Shown one piece after another: positions 7,775-15,583 of a stretch of 28,434 nt of DNA. Origin of the DNA: an uncultured Alphaproteobacteria bacterium. GTDB taxonomy: Bacteria > Pseudomonadota > Alphaproteobacteria > Rs-D84. Every line of letters starts with the position of its first letter. Within the stretch, counting starts at the first letter, position 1. The position numbers and the translations under genes are program-made. The notes beneath the pieces are model-generated. The model saw only the letters and a program-made list of their open reading frames with translations, searched no databases and had not been told where the DNA came from. The stretch lies in the NCBI GenBank assembly GCA_946611025.1, contig CAMOCR010000001.1, positions 1-28,434 on the forward strand. Reading direction: 5' to 3'.

Positions 7775-9391
7775 CGGCAGTATGCCATCAATAATTTTTC
7801 CCGCCGTTGGCACCGCATTCCATGCGGCCGTACGCAGACCAAAAGATTCCTTGACCCCCTTGGGTTCATCCAAGATAACCAACAAAACATATTGTGGTGA
7901 ATTTATCGGGAACACACCTGCAAACGCGGTCAGGTTGCGCATTTTATCAATTTTACCGGTGGCATCGCGTTTTTCTGCAGTTGCCGTTTTACCACCGATT
8001 TCAATACCCTTGATTCGCGCTTGTTTACCACTGGTTTCTTCGGTAATACGGAACATTATCTCGCGCAGTTTTTGTGAAATTTCTGCACTTAAAACACGTT
8101 CACCATTTACCGCCCCCAGCGAACGCTTTTGCAATGTTGGATAAACATATATACCACCGTTTGTCATTGCGTTTACCGCCAATAACAAATGCATTGGACT
8201 GACCGAAACACCATGTCCAAACGCAACCGTTGCGCGTTCAACCGGCCCCCATTTACGTGGCATCAACGGTTTTTCAGTCGTTCCAAATTCCAGGTCCAGT
8301 TTTTCATCCAGATGCAACCGATGGAAAAATTCACGTTGTGCGCCATCAGGTAAATCCAGCGCAATTTGCGCACTGCCACTGTTGCATGAATGCAGCATAA
8401 TTTCATCAACGCTTAAATATGGACGTGGTGGTTTAAATGTTCGTACATCACCAATCGATGCCGCAACCCGACCAAATTTATCCAAAACCTTGTACGGTTT
8501 AACGACATAGTATTCTTTATGAATACCATTTTCATATGCCAATGCCGTATTAAATATTTTGAAAATCGAACCCATTTCATACAACGCACGCATTGGCCGA
8601 AACATACGATTCCCCACCGGATCCAGATTTTTGTTTTCTGGGTCAAAGTCGGGCAATGACACCATCGCAACCATTTCGCCGGTGCGTGAATTCATCAGCA
8701 TACCCATTGCACCCTTGGCACTGTATTTATTCATCGCCATCGACAATTGTTCATAGAACACCGTTTGAACACGTGAATCAACCGACAACAACAATGGATC
8801 TTCATTTTCGGTTAAATAATCTTCAAATGCACTTTCGGCACCCTGAACCCCATGATTTTTAACATCAACAAAACCAACCACATGTGAAAACAGACGGCGC
8901 TTTGGATAACGGCGCATTTGTATTGGTTCAATATCAAACCCATAAATCTTGGATGCCTTGATTTGTTTTCTGTGTTCTTCGCTGGCGTTTTTTTCCAGAT
9001 ACATAAATTTGCGTCCAGAATTTACCAGCGCAATTGCATCACGCAACGGATACTTGAACGGTAAAATATTATGAATCAATTGTGCCGCCGCTTCCTTATC
9101 TTTATCTGGAATTGCAAATGGCCGCACCGTTATATGCCCCGATACAATATCCTTGGCCAAGATGTCTTTACCATTTCTATCAACAATATCTGCACGCGAT
9201 ACAATATCCAAACCATTGCTGTACCGTCGAACCTGATTACCAGACGCCCCCAAAAACAACGTTCGCGCAACAAACGCACCAAAAACAACACAAAACATAA
9301 AATAAACGAACGACAGGCGGCGCGAATTCTTGCGCGGGATACGCACATCTTTTAATTTGTGCTTTAAAATATCGTTGCCTATTTCAAACAT
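7760..9391 (-). CDS. ftsI: Septal peptidoglycan transpeptidase FtsI (PBP3)
   Basis: This 543-residue class B penicillin-binding protein cross-links peptidoglycan at the septum. One membrane helix (about 26-45) follows a basic N-terminus, then a pedestal domain and the transpeptidase domain. Catalytic motifs are SIFK (Ser275, Lys278), SCN (Ser335 to Asn337) and, in place of KTG, KTA at 468-470 within GGKTATAEK. Gly to Ala at that position is unusual and could alter beta-lactam binding; this is inference. The division-specific assignment rests on size and on ftsL directly upstream, overlapping by one base (TAATG). The usual neighbours mraW and murE are absent. The unit starts at sufS. Confidence 0.92.
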   Translation of the reverse strand: MFEIGNDILKHKLKDVRIPRKNSRRLSFVYFMFCVVFGAFVARTLFLGASGNQVRRYSNGLDIVSRADIVDRNGKDILAKDIVSGHITVRPFAIPDKDKEAAAQLIHNILPFKYPLRDAIALVNSGRKFMYLEKNASEEHRKQIKASKIYGFDIEPIQMRRYPKRRLFSHVVGFVDVKNHGVQGAESAFEDYLTENEDPLLLSVDSRVQTVFYEQLSMAMNKYSAKGAMGMLMNSRTGEMVAMVSLPDFDPENKNLDPVGNRMFRPMRALYEMGSIFKIFNTALAYENGIHKEYYVVKPYKVLDKFGRVAASIGDVRTFKPPRPYLSVDEIMLHSCNSGSAQIALDLPDGAQREFFHRLHLDEKLDLEFGTTEKPLMPRKWGPVERATVAFGHGVSVSPMHLLLAVNAMTNGGIYVYPTLQKRSLGAVNGERVLSAEISQKLREIMFRITEETSGKQARIKGIEIGGKTATAEKRDATGKIDKMRNLTAFAGVFPINSPQYVLLVILDEPKGVKESFGLRTAAWNAVPTAGKIIDGILPLLFE

Positions 9392-9717
9392 TATTCGCGA
9401 TTTGGTAATTCGTCTATTGTTATGTTTTTATGAAAGCCGATTGTTTCCGCGCGCGCATTGTTTAATGTGACACGATCACGTAAAACCTCTGGTCGAACAT
9501 AGGTGGCAAATTGTGTTTCATAAACCGCAATTTGTTGTGATGTTGTTGCAACACCGGCGCGCACACGTTTTAACACGCGATTTTGCGTACGATAGCAAAC
9601 CTGTAAAACAACGGTTAAAACAACCGCCGCCGCACACAGCCACACACCGATATGAAACATTTTCTCGTCTTCGCTCATATTCCCCCGCCCGATTTTATTC
9701 TTATTTAAGTTTATCAT
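9391..9717 (-). CDS. ftsL: FtsL-like cell division protein
   Basis: This 108-residue bitopic protein has a short charged N-terminus, one membrane helix (about 24-43) and a periplasmic part likely to form a coiled coil (about 50-80). Sequence identity in this family is low, so the assignment rests on topology, length and position directly before ftsI, where FtsL normally stands. FtsL joins FtsB and FtsQ and activates septal synthesis. The ATG at 9715-9717 overlaps the sufE stop as ATGA but has no clear ribosome site. An internal ATG at 9676-9678, with GGGGGA just upstream, would give a 95-residue protein and is an equally plausible start. Confidence 0.72.
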   Translation of the reverse strand: MINLNKNKIGRGNMSEDEKMFHIGVWLCAAAVVLTVVLQVCYRTQNRVLKRVRAGVATTSQQIAVYETQFATYVRPEVLRDRVTLNNARAETIGFHKNITIDELPNRE

Positions 9718-10079
9718 AAATTCTGTAAAAAGCGAATCATTGAATTTACACCGTTCAATCGCCCCGCCCCCAGATTTAATTCTAACCCAGAAAACATTTG
9801 TGCCAGATCCATTTGTCTAATTTCATCTGGTGTGTGTCCATCAACCATAGATAACAATATTGCAACAATACCACGCACAATTGCCGAATCGGCACATGCA
9901 TAAAACCTATTGCCAAGCCGGCAAATTTCAACATGCGACGCACACCCCGTAATTTCACTGCACACGGCACCATCTGGGACCTGTGCCAAACGCGCCCCCA
10001 AATCCATAACCATTTCCAGTTTCATTGCCGGATCGGTAATGCCCGATAATAATTTTTTTATTTCATCATAATTCATCAT
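9714..10079 (-). CDS. sufE: SufE-type cysteine desulfuration protein
   Basis: This 121-residue protein takes persulfide sulfur from the SufS cysteine and passes it to the Suf scaffold. The signature is ITGCASHVEIC, with the acceptor cysteine at Cys46 and the expected N-terminal context MDLGARL. A second cysteine (Cys53) follows closely. It is somewhat shorter than the usual about 138. It sits 3 bases after sufT, two genes after sufS, which supports the role. Either of the two adjacent ATG codons (10079 or 10076) could start it. Confidence 0.9.
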   Translation of the reverse strand: MMNYDEIKKLLSGITDPAMKLEMVMDLGARLAQVPDGAVCSEITGCASHVEICRLGNRFYACADSAIVRGIVAILLSMVDGHTPDEIRQMDLAQMFSGLELNLGAGRLNGVNSMIRFLQNL

Positions 10080-10082
10080 AAA

Positions 10083-10397
10083 TTACCATCCGCTTTCTGT
10101 TAAATCTAATTCCAGACGCGCCGCATCCGACATCATCGATAAATTCCATGGCGGGTCCCAAACCAATTCAACACGCACCGGCGCACCATGCGCAACCGCG
10201 GCAACCGCATCTTTGACCTGGGCAAAGATTTCTTCCATCAATGGACATGTGGGACTGGTAAATGTCATGGTTATAACAATTTCTTTGGTACCGATTTTTA
10301 TATCATAAACCAAACCCAAATCCCAAATATTTACCGGAATTTCCGGGTCATACACGGTTTTTAATGCATCAATAATATCTTCACGCGATGTCGCCAT
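10083..10397 (-). CDS. sufT: MIP18/DUF59-family Fe-S maturation protein SufT
   Basis: This 104-residue protein is a DUF59 domain alone. The diagnostic blocks are present: YDPEIPVNIWDLGLVY at 16-31, TFTSPTCPL with the conserved Cys51, and VWDPPWNLSMMSD. Members found in suf operons (SufT) help mature Fe-S proteins. It overlaps sufS by one base (TAATG) and lies just before sufE. PaaD-type relatives share the domain, but the suf context favours SufT. Confidence 0.9.
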   Translation of the reverse strand: MATSREDIIDALKTVYDPEIPVNIWDLGLVYDIKIGTKEIVITMTFTSPTCPLMEEIFAQVKDAVAAVAHGAPVRVELVWDPPWNLSMMSDAARLELDLTESGW

Positions 10398-11503
10398 TAC
10401 TTTATAATCCCCCGAATAATATCAACCGTGCGTACGGCATCATCCATCGTATTCCATGGTCCAACCGATATTCTTATTGACCCGTCAACACCCAACGCAT
10501 GATGCATCCACGATGCACACATATTTCCAACACGTACACAAACATCATGCGCACCAATCAACACCCCAAAATCCAGCACATGCATATCGCGAACCACAAA
10601 TGAAATTATTTTTGCATCACGCGGTGTCAACAACTGTACACGTGGCATTTTTGACAATTCATCATACATATACGAAATAATATCCGCACCACCCGACCAC
10701 GTGCGCCACGCATCAATCGCAACCGGCAATCCCGCAATTTGTGCCAATGGTAATGTGCCCGCTTCGAATTTATTTGGCGCAACATCAATGTTCCATGTAT
10801 CACCCGATATGGTTTGAACCATGCCACCACCAAATTTATCGGGCATAAATACATCGGGGTCTTTGATATACATTACACCAACGCCGGTGTTCGCCCCAAT
10901 TTTATGTCCCGAAAAACACATAAAATCACAATTCCATTTTTGCACATCAATTGGTGCATGTGCGACATATTGCGCCGCATCAACAATCGTTATGACATTT
11001 GGGTTTTTATCACGCGCCGCCGCAATAATTTTTTGAACATCTTGCCCCACACCCATAACATTAGACATGGCGGTAATAACCATAACGTCGGCATATGGCA
11101 CATTACCGGCATCAATATCATAATTTTCATCCAGCGGCATTTTTACCAATTCCATTTCACCACGCCGCGCAACATTTTCCCATGGCATGCGCGCACTGTG
11201 ATGGTCAATATCGGCAACCGCAACCGTCTTTACGTTTTTTGTACCACGCACAATATTCACGATTCTGTTCATCGCATCGGTCGTGCCCGATGTAAAAATC
11301 ACCTGATTCGCAGATTCGGCACCAATAAAGTTCGCCACATATTCACGTGCATGCGCCAACATTTCATCTGCCGCGATGCTGCGCGCGCAAACGCCCCGCC
11401 CCGTGTTCGCATATGAATCACGCAAAAATCGGGTTTCGGCATCAATAACCCCAGACGATTTTAAGGCACTTGCCGCCGCATCTAAGTATATGATTTTATT
11501 CAT
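10397..11503 (-). CDS. sufS: Cysteine desulfurase SufS
   Basis: This 368-residue PLP enzyme removes sulfur from cysteine for Fe-S cluster assembly. Visible features are YLDAAASA at the N-terminus, TSGTTDAMN (phosphate binding), DHHSARMPW (ring-stacking His), DAAQ (Asp175), FSGHK with PLP-lysine Lys201, FEAGT, and RVGNMCA with catalytic Cys329. The residues after Lys201 read IGANTGVG, where most relatives have a Gly-Pro-type turn. An upstream in-frame start at 11566 would add 21 residues but crosses the promoter, and the family sequence begins at MNKIIYLD, so ATG 11501-11503 is chosen. No sufB, sufC or sufD lies in the window. Confidence 0.92.
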   Translation of the reverse strand: MNKIIYLDAAASALKSSGVIDAETRFLRDSYANTGRGVCARSIAADEMLAHAREYVANFIGAESANQVIFTSGTTDAMNRIVNIVRGTKNVKTVAVADIDHHSARMPWENVARRGEMELVKMPLDENYDIDAGNVPYADVMVITAMSNVMGVGQDVQKIIAAARDKNPNVITIVDAAQYVAHAPIDVQKWNCDFMCFSGHKIGANTGVGVMYIKDPDVFMPDKFGGGMVQTISGDTWNIDVAPNKFEAGTLPLAQIAGLPVAIDAWRTWSGGADIISYMYDELSKMPRVQLLTPRDAKIISFVVRDMHVLDFGVLIGAHDVCVRVGNMCASWMHHALGVDGSIRISVGPWNTMDDAVRTVDIIRGIIK

Positions 11504-11531
11504 TTTATGTTTTCTCTTGCATTTTTTGACG

Positions 11532-11559
11532 ATTATAATACACTTTAGCGAAATATCAA
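11532..11559. promoter_or_regulatory. Overlapping divergent promoters, sufS (minus) and trxA (plus)
   Basis: The palindrome ATTATAAT at 11532-11539 contains a TATAAT on each strand: 11532-11537 on minus for sufS and 11534-11539 on plus for trxA. For sufS a TTGATA -35 lies 16 bases away at 11554-11559. For trxA the -35 region (about 11511-11516) is weak. trxA has a strong Shine-Dalgarno AAGGGAG at 11565-11571. Confidence 0.55.
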
Positions 11560-11578
11560 CAACCAAGGGAGAAAAAAG

Positions 11579-11899
11579 ATGGCATTACAACACGCAAACG
11601 ACGAAACTTTTCCATCTATGATTGGCGATGGCATAACATTGGTTGATTTCTGGGCAACATGGTGTGGTCCATGCCGCATGTTTGGTCCAATTTTCGAAAG
11701 TGTTTCTGAAAAAATCGGTGATGTGAATTTTGTAAAATTTGAAATTGACGAAACGAATCGCCGCACACCTGCGAAATATGGCATTCGCAGCATCCCCAGT
11801 GTTCTGGCATTTAAAAACGGCGAATTGGTCGAAGCACGCACTGGTTTAATGGATGAAGAAACGGTCACAGCATGGGTAAATGAATTAAAGGCATCATAA
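11579..11899 (+). CDS. trxA: Thioredoxin
   Basis: This 106-residue cytoplasmic thiol-disulfide reductant has the canonical active site WCGPCRM (Cys29, Cys32), the preceding VDFWATW strand, and the cis-proline in IRSIPSV. The length is typical of TrxA. The start follows AAGGGAG by 7 bases. It is divergent from sufS, sharing a promoter palindrome, which would link thiol reduction and sulfur transfer. The dksA-like gene follows after one base. Confidence 0.95.
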   Translation: MALQHANDETFPSMIGDGITLVDFWATWCGPCRMFGPIFESVSEKIGDVNFVKFEIDETNRRTPAKYGIRSIPSVLAFKNGELVEARTGLMDEETVTAWVNELKAS

Positions 11900-11900
11900 A

Positions 11901-12335
11901 ATGGCGACAAGAAAAGATTTTAAAAAGATTGAACTGCCACCGAAATATGTTCCAAAAAAATCGGAACCATATATGTGTCCCGAACAGTTGGCATATTTCT
12001 ATCAGTTATTAACCGCGCAAAAACAGGAATTACAACACACATCAAGTGATGTGTTAAATTCTGTACGCATGGCGGAAAAATCATCGGCCGATGGTGTTGG
12101 TGATGATTCCGACAGCGCAACACTGGAACAAGAAATAACAATGAACCTGCGGATGAGCCAGCGCGACAATAATTTGATGCGTAAAATTGATGCCGCATTG
12201 GCGCGTCTGGATGACGGCACATATGGATACAGTGTTGTTTCCGGTGACGAAATTGGAATTCAACGCATGTTGGCACGCCCGTTGGCGACAATGACGGTCG
12301 AAGAACAAGAAGAATACGAACAACGCAAAGAATAA
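11901..12335 (+). CDS. dksA: Cysteine-free DksA-like transcription factor
   Basis: This 144-residue protein follows the DksA plan: an N-terminal helix, a coiled coil with the acidic tip pattern D-x-x-D-x-A (Asp68, Asp71, Ala73), and a globular C-terminal part with GYSVVSGDEIG, then RMLARPLATM. DksA binds RNA polymerase in the secondary channel and modulates promoters with ppGpp. All four zinc-finger cysteines are replaced: Ser111, Ser114, Thr132 and Glu135 by alignment to E. coli DksA. The protein therefore probably folds without zinc, as some alternative DksA proteins do. The acidic tip is intact, so activity is likely kept. It is co-transcribed with trxA and followed by a strong terminator. 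Confidence 0.87.
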   Translation: MATRKDFKKIELPPKYVPKKSEPYMCPEQLAYFYQLLTAQKQELQHTSSDVLNSVRMAEKSSADGVGDDSDSATLEQEITMNLRMSQRDNNLMRKIDAALARLDDGTYGYSVVSGDEIGIQRMLARPLATMTVEEQEEYEQRKE

Positions 12336-12361
12336 AAAATCCGCCATTGGCGGATTTTTTT
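12334..12361. terminator. Bidirectional intrinsic terminator between dksA and tatA
   Basis: The inverted repeat TCCGCC-ATT-GGCGGA (12340-12354) is flanked by A6 on the left and T7 on the right. It ends the trxA-dksA transcript and, on the other strand, the SPOR-tatA transcript. Confidence 0.9.
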
Positions 12362-12375
12362 CTTGTGTATTTATT

Positions 12376-12603
12376 TTATTTTTTTGCGACCTTTTTCGCC
12401 GGTGTTTTTTTCACCGGTTTCTTTTTTGGTGCCGCCTTGGGCGCCGGTTTTTCTGGGGCGGGTTCTGTCTTCATTTCTTTTTTGAAAACATTTAACCCAT
12501 CGGCCAAGTTTTTCATCATGCCTGGAATCTTGTTGTGACCAAACAAAATCACAACCAACACGACAATGACTAAAATTTCTGCCCAACCAAAACGTCCAAA
12601 CAT
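12376..12603 (-). CDS. tatA: Tat translocase subunit TatA
   Basis: This 75-residue protein has one membrane helix (about 6-21), the FG hinge in LFGHNKIP, an amphipathic helix (NLADGLNVFKKEMK) and a Lys/Pro/Ala-rich tail. TatA oligomers form the protein-conducting part of the Tat machine. The usual FGPxKLP hinge here reads FGHNKIP, lacking the first proline. A textbook Shine-Dalgarno TAAGGAGA precedes the ATG (12609-12616). It stands apart from tatBC and 29 bases after the SPOR gene, with which it likely shares a transcript. Confidence 0.92.
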   Translation of the reverse strand: MFGRFGWAEILVIVVLVVILFGHNKIPGMMKNLADGLNVFKKEMKTEPAPEKPAPKAAPKKKPVKKTPAKKVAKK

Positions 12604-12632
12604 TTTTATCTCCTTATACTAACAACTAGCCC

Positions 12633-13463
12633 CTATTTTGCGACATAGCAATCCAATCCATCAGATTTTGCATTCTGGCAGAAGCCATTTGCATCATTTG
12701 ATGATGTGAACGCGACACGCAATCTGTATGTGGTTTTGCCGTTTGGCAATTGCGCCGCCAAGATTACGAATTGTTTGCCTTCGAATAAACTCTTGTGTCC
12801 AGCGCGCATTTGACGTTCTGCACTTTCCGCCAAGGCACGTGAACTGTACGAACCAAACTGAACATACCAACCACCACGTGCAACCGTCGATGTTGATTTA
12901 ACAACTGGTTGTTTTGCCGCCGGCTTTGGTGCTGGCTGTACCGCTGGTTTTGCAGCCGGTGCTGGTTTTGGTTGCGCAACTGGCGCAGGCTGTGCGACTG
13001 GTGCGGGTGCCGGATTGGCGACTGGTGCGGGGGCTGGCTGTGCCACCGGTTTCGGCTGTTCCGCCGCCGGATTAAATGTCACATCACGACGTTCGGTGAC
13101 AACGCGTACCGGAACACCATTATTTTCCACCACGGGTTGTGGTGCCGCCGGTTTCGGCTGTGGTGCGACTTCGACTGGGACCGGTTTTGCCGGCACATTT
13201 AATGTGTCATTTGGCACATCAACCGAATCGGTACCAACGACCACCGGTTCATCTAAATTTATTTCCACAGATTTCGATGAATCGTTTCCAATTGTACGAA
13301 TAATGATATACACCGCCAATATAATGACGACCAACGCCAACCCCATCAACATCCACGGTTTGCGCGGACGCGGTGCGGCAAATGGTGTTGTTTCCGGCAA
13401 TGTTTCAACCGGTGTATCATCGTCTAAATCTAACAGGTCCAAATTGTTATCTTCGTTATTCAT
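12633..13463 (-). CDS. SPOR-domain envelope protein with long Pro/Ala linker
   Basis: This 276-residue bitopic protein has an acidic N-terminus with LDLLDLDDD, one membrane helix (about 37-58), a long Pro/Ala/Val-rich linker (about 90-190) and a C-terminal SPOR domain (about 196-276) containing GGWYVQFGSYSSRALAES. SPOR domains bind glycan strands without stem peptides at the septum, so a division role is likely. An ATG at 13478 would add five residues but lies only about 10 bases from the predicted transcript start. The ATG at 13463 is preceded by GGGGGGA, so it is preferred. tatA follows in the same unit. Confidence 0.88.
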   Translation of the reverse strand: MNNEDNNLDLLDLDDDTPVETLPETTPFAAPRPRKPWMLMGLALVVIILAVYIIIRTIGNDSSKSVEINLDEPVVVGTDSVDVPNDTLNVPAKPVPVEVAPQPKPAAPQPVVENNGVPVRVVTERRDVTFNPAAEQPKPVAQPAPAPVANPAPAPVAQPAPVAQPKPAPAAKPAVQPAPKPAAKQPVVKSTSTVARGGWYVQFGSYSSRALAESAERQMRAGHKSLFEGKQFVILAAQLPNGKTTYRLRVAFTSSNDANGFCQNAKSDGLDCYVAK

Positions 13464-13494
13464 GCGAAATCCCCCCATTTGTTTACTACTGGGT

Positions 13495-13522
13495 ATTATA
13501 CCATAAAATTAGGCATTTACAA
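13495..13522 (-). promoter_or_regulatory. Promoter of the SPOR-tatA unit
   Basis: The minus strand has TGGTATAAT (TATAAT 13495-13500, extended -10) with TTGTAA 16 bases upstream at 13517-13522. Confidence 0.6.
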
Positions 13523-13550
13523 AATGTAATCAGCAAACAAATTAAAATTA

Positions 13551-13694
13551 TTATTTTGGCATTTGACCAAAGTGTGGTGGCACAATCAGTTTATGATTTT
13601 CTTCGACAATTGGTTCTGTTTCACAGTGATGAATACAGCCCATCAAAGATACCGACACAACCCCCAACAAAATAATCGCGACAGTTTTTTTCAT
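13551..13694 (-). CDS. Small lipoprotein, 47 residues
   Basis: This short gene starts with MKKTVAIILLGVV and has a lipobox LMGC (Cys20), so the mature lipoprotein is only 28 residues. A ribosome site AGGAAAGGGT stands just before the ATG (13692-13694). The mature part has a second cysteine, several histidines and glutamates, and ends with LIVPPHFGQMPK. That ending loosely resembles the VPPDF-type motif of alphaproteobacterial DUF3035 lipoproteins such as BamF; the match is short and tentative. It lies downstream of thrS. I am confident it is a gene because signal peptide, lipobox and ribosome site agree; the function is unknown. Confidence 0.72.
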   Translation of the reverse strand: MKKTVAIILLGVVSVSLMGCIHHCETEPIVEENHKLIVPPHFGQMPK

Positions 13695-13716
13695 ACCCTT
13701 TCCTTTTTAATTATAT

Positions 13717-13736
13717 GGGGCGCAAAAACGCGCCCC
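13717..13736. other. GC-rich hairpin after thrS
   Basis: GGGGCGC at 13717-13723 pairs with GCGCCCC at 13730-13736 around a six-base loop. No clear T tract follows on the minus strand, so it may be a weak terminator, an mRNA 3' end stabiliser or a processing site between thrS and the small lipoprotein. Confidence 0.5.
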
Positions 13737-13744
13737 GATATTCA

Positions 13745-15478
13745 TTACAACGGCATTTTGATTGCGTCACGCATTTCTGCAACAAACGCATCCAAAGATT
13801 TCGTTTCTTGTTTTTCAACGCCCAGACGACGCAGGGTCACCATTTTATCGGCGGCTTCTTTGTCACCAACAACGGCGATGATTGGCGTTTTTGCCAACGA
13901 CAGTTCACGAATCTTGTAATTAACCTTTTCATCGCGCAAATCGGCACGGCAATACACCCCCGCCGCACGCAAGGCATTTACAACTTCGTTTGCATAGTCC
14001 GCCTGTTTTTCGGAAATTGGCGTCACAACCACGGGTTCCGGCGACAACCACAACGGCAAATTACCACCGGTTGATTCCAGCAATACACCCATAAAGCGTT
14101 CAATTGAACCTAACAACGCACGATGCAACATAATCGGGCGATGCTTTTCGCCATCTTCGCCAACATAGGACAAGTCGAAACGTTCCGGCAAATTCATATC
14201 CAACTGAACCGTGCCACATTGCCAAACACGCCCCATTGAATCTTTCAAATAATTATCAATTTTTGGACCATAGAATGCCGCATCACCTTCGGCAATTTCG
14301 TATTCAATCCCATTTGCATCCAGCGCATGTTTCAATGCGCCTTCGGCTTTATCCCAAACTTCATCACTGCCGATTCTAAATTCGGAATTTGGACGCGTTG
14401 CCAATTTCATCGAGATTTTATCAAATCCAAATTTGCCGTAAATATCTTTGATGAATTTCAAGATTTTCACAACTTCCGTTTCTAATTGTTCTTCGGTGCA
14501 AAAGATGTGCGCATCGTCTTGGGTAAATTCACGCACACGCATCAAACCCGACAAACCGCCCGCAGCCTCATAACGACAAACCTTGCCGAATTCAGCCAAA
14601 TACAAAGGCAAATCTTTATACGATTTAATGCCCTGGCCAAAGACCAACATACCACCCGGACAAGACATCGGCTTTACACAGAACGTTTTGCCATCTTGCG
14701 TTTTTCCAGAATAGTTATGCGCACCATATTTCGCCCAGTGGCCGCTACGTTCCCACAAGCAACGGTCCATAATGGACGGCGTGGAAATTTCCAAATAGCC
14801 CGCGCGTTCCTGACGTGCACGCAAATAATCAATAAGTTTGCGATAAATGCGATAACCATTATTGTGCCAGAACACCGCCCCCGGCGCATATTCTGGTTCA
14901 AAGTGGAACAAGTCCATATCTTTACCCAATTTACGATTATCGCGCTGTGCGGCTTCTTCTTGCATTTTCAAGAACTGTTCCAAATCTTCCTTGGTTAAAA
15001 ATGCATCAACATAAATGCGTTGCAGCATTTTGTTTTTTGAATCCCCCTTCCAGTATGCACCGGCAACATTACGAATTTTGAAAGAATCGCGTGGCAAATC
15101 TTTGGAACTTTCCACGTGCGGCCCACGACACAAATCGGTAAAATCGCGGAAAGTATAAACCGACAAATTTTCCCCCGCCGCATCATATTCGTTTAACCAT
15201 TCCATTTTGTATGGTTGAAATTTGAATAAACCTTTGGCTTCGTCTAAATCAACAAACCGTTGTTCAAACCGACCGTTTGATTTAATCAGTTCGCGCATTT
15301 CTTTTTCAATTTTCGCAAAATCTTCTTCGCTAAATCTGTGTTCGGTATCAAAATCGTAATAGAACCCGTTTTCAATCGCCGGACCACCCGCGAATTTAAC
15401 ATCTGGAAATAACTTTTGCACCGCTGCTGCCATAACATGCGCCAACGAATGACGAACCGTTTCAATTGGATAAGACAT
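13745..15478 (-). CDS. thrS: Threonyl-tRNA synthetase lacking the N-terminal TGS domain
   Basis: This 577-residue enzyme charges tRNA-Thr. The editing domain is complete: HSLAH (His10, His14) and CRGPH (Cys117, His121) match the four editing residues of E. coli ThrS. The catalytic core has the zinc ligands in MSCPGGM, DDAHIFC and MLHRALLGS, and an anticodon-binding domain follows (about 480-577). Compared with E. coli (642 residues) the first about 63 residues, the TGS domain, are absent. This is not a mis-called start: the ATG has a GAAGG ribosome site and a good promoter close upstream. Its own promoter and 46-base leader make it separate from the 1055-residue gene. Confidence 0.95.
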   Translation of the reverse strand: MSYPIETVRHSLAHVMAAAVQKLFPDVKFAGGPAIENGFYYDFDTEHRFSEEDFAKIEKEMRELIKSNGRFEQRFVDLDEAKGLFKFQPYKMEWLNEYDAAGENLSVYTFRDFTDLCRGPHVESSKDLPRDSFKIRNVAGAYWKGDSKNKMLQRIYVDAFLTKEDLEQFLKMQEEAAQRDNRKLGKDMDLFHFEPEYAPGAVFWHNNGYRIYRKLIDYLRARQERAGYLEISTPSIMDRCLWERSGHWAKYGAHNYSGKTQDGKTFCVKPMSCPGGMLVFGQGIKSYKDLPLYLAEFGKVCRYEAAGGLSGLMRVREFTQDDAHIFCTEEQLETEVVKILKFIKDIYGKFGFDKISMKLATRPNSEFRIGSDEVWDKAEGALKHALDANGIEYEIAEGDAAFYGPKIDNYLKDSMGRVWQCGTVQLDMNLPERFDLSYVGEDGEKHRPIMLHRALLGSIERFMGVLLESTGGNLPLWLSPEPVVVTPISEKQADYANEVVNALRAAGVYCRADLRDEKVNYKIRELSLAKTPIIAVVGDKEAADKMVTLRRLGVEKQETKSLDAFVAEMRDAIKMPL

Positions 15479-15530
15479 AATAAATACCTTCTTTGTAATA
15501 TTTTGTTTGTTTATTTAATTGTTGTTTTTG

Positions 15531-15558
15531 ATTATAGCGCGCACATAAAAAAGCGCAA
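15531..15558 (-). promoter_or_regulatory. Promoter of thrS
   Basis: On the minus strand TTGCGC (15553-15558), a 16-base spacer and TATAAT (15531-15536). The spacer and -35 form a GCGC-rich region. The predicted leader is about 46 bases, with no large hairpin that would suggest a T-box. Confidence 0.65.
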
Positions 15559-15569
15559 TTAGAAATTAC

Positions 15570-15583
15570 ACCCCCGCAGGGGT
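15570..15583. other. Small GC hairpin between the 1055-residue gene and thrS
   Basis: ACCCC and GGGGT pair around CGCA. On the minus strand it lies 35 bases after the stop of the 1055-residue gene and is followed by GTAATTTC, so it would be a weak terminator at best. Confidence 0.35.

Noticed and set aside
12890..13100. DNA minisatellite in the SPOR gene
   Set aside because: The repeats encode an irregular Pro/Ala/Val linker without a constant DNA unit, as is usual for periplasmic spacers.
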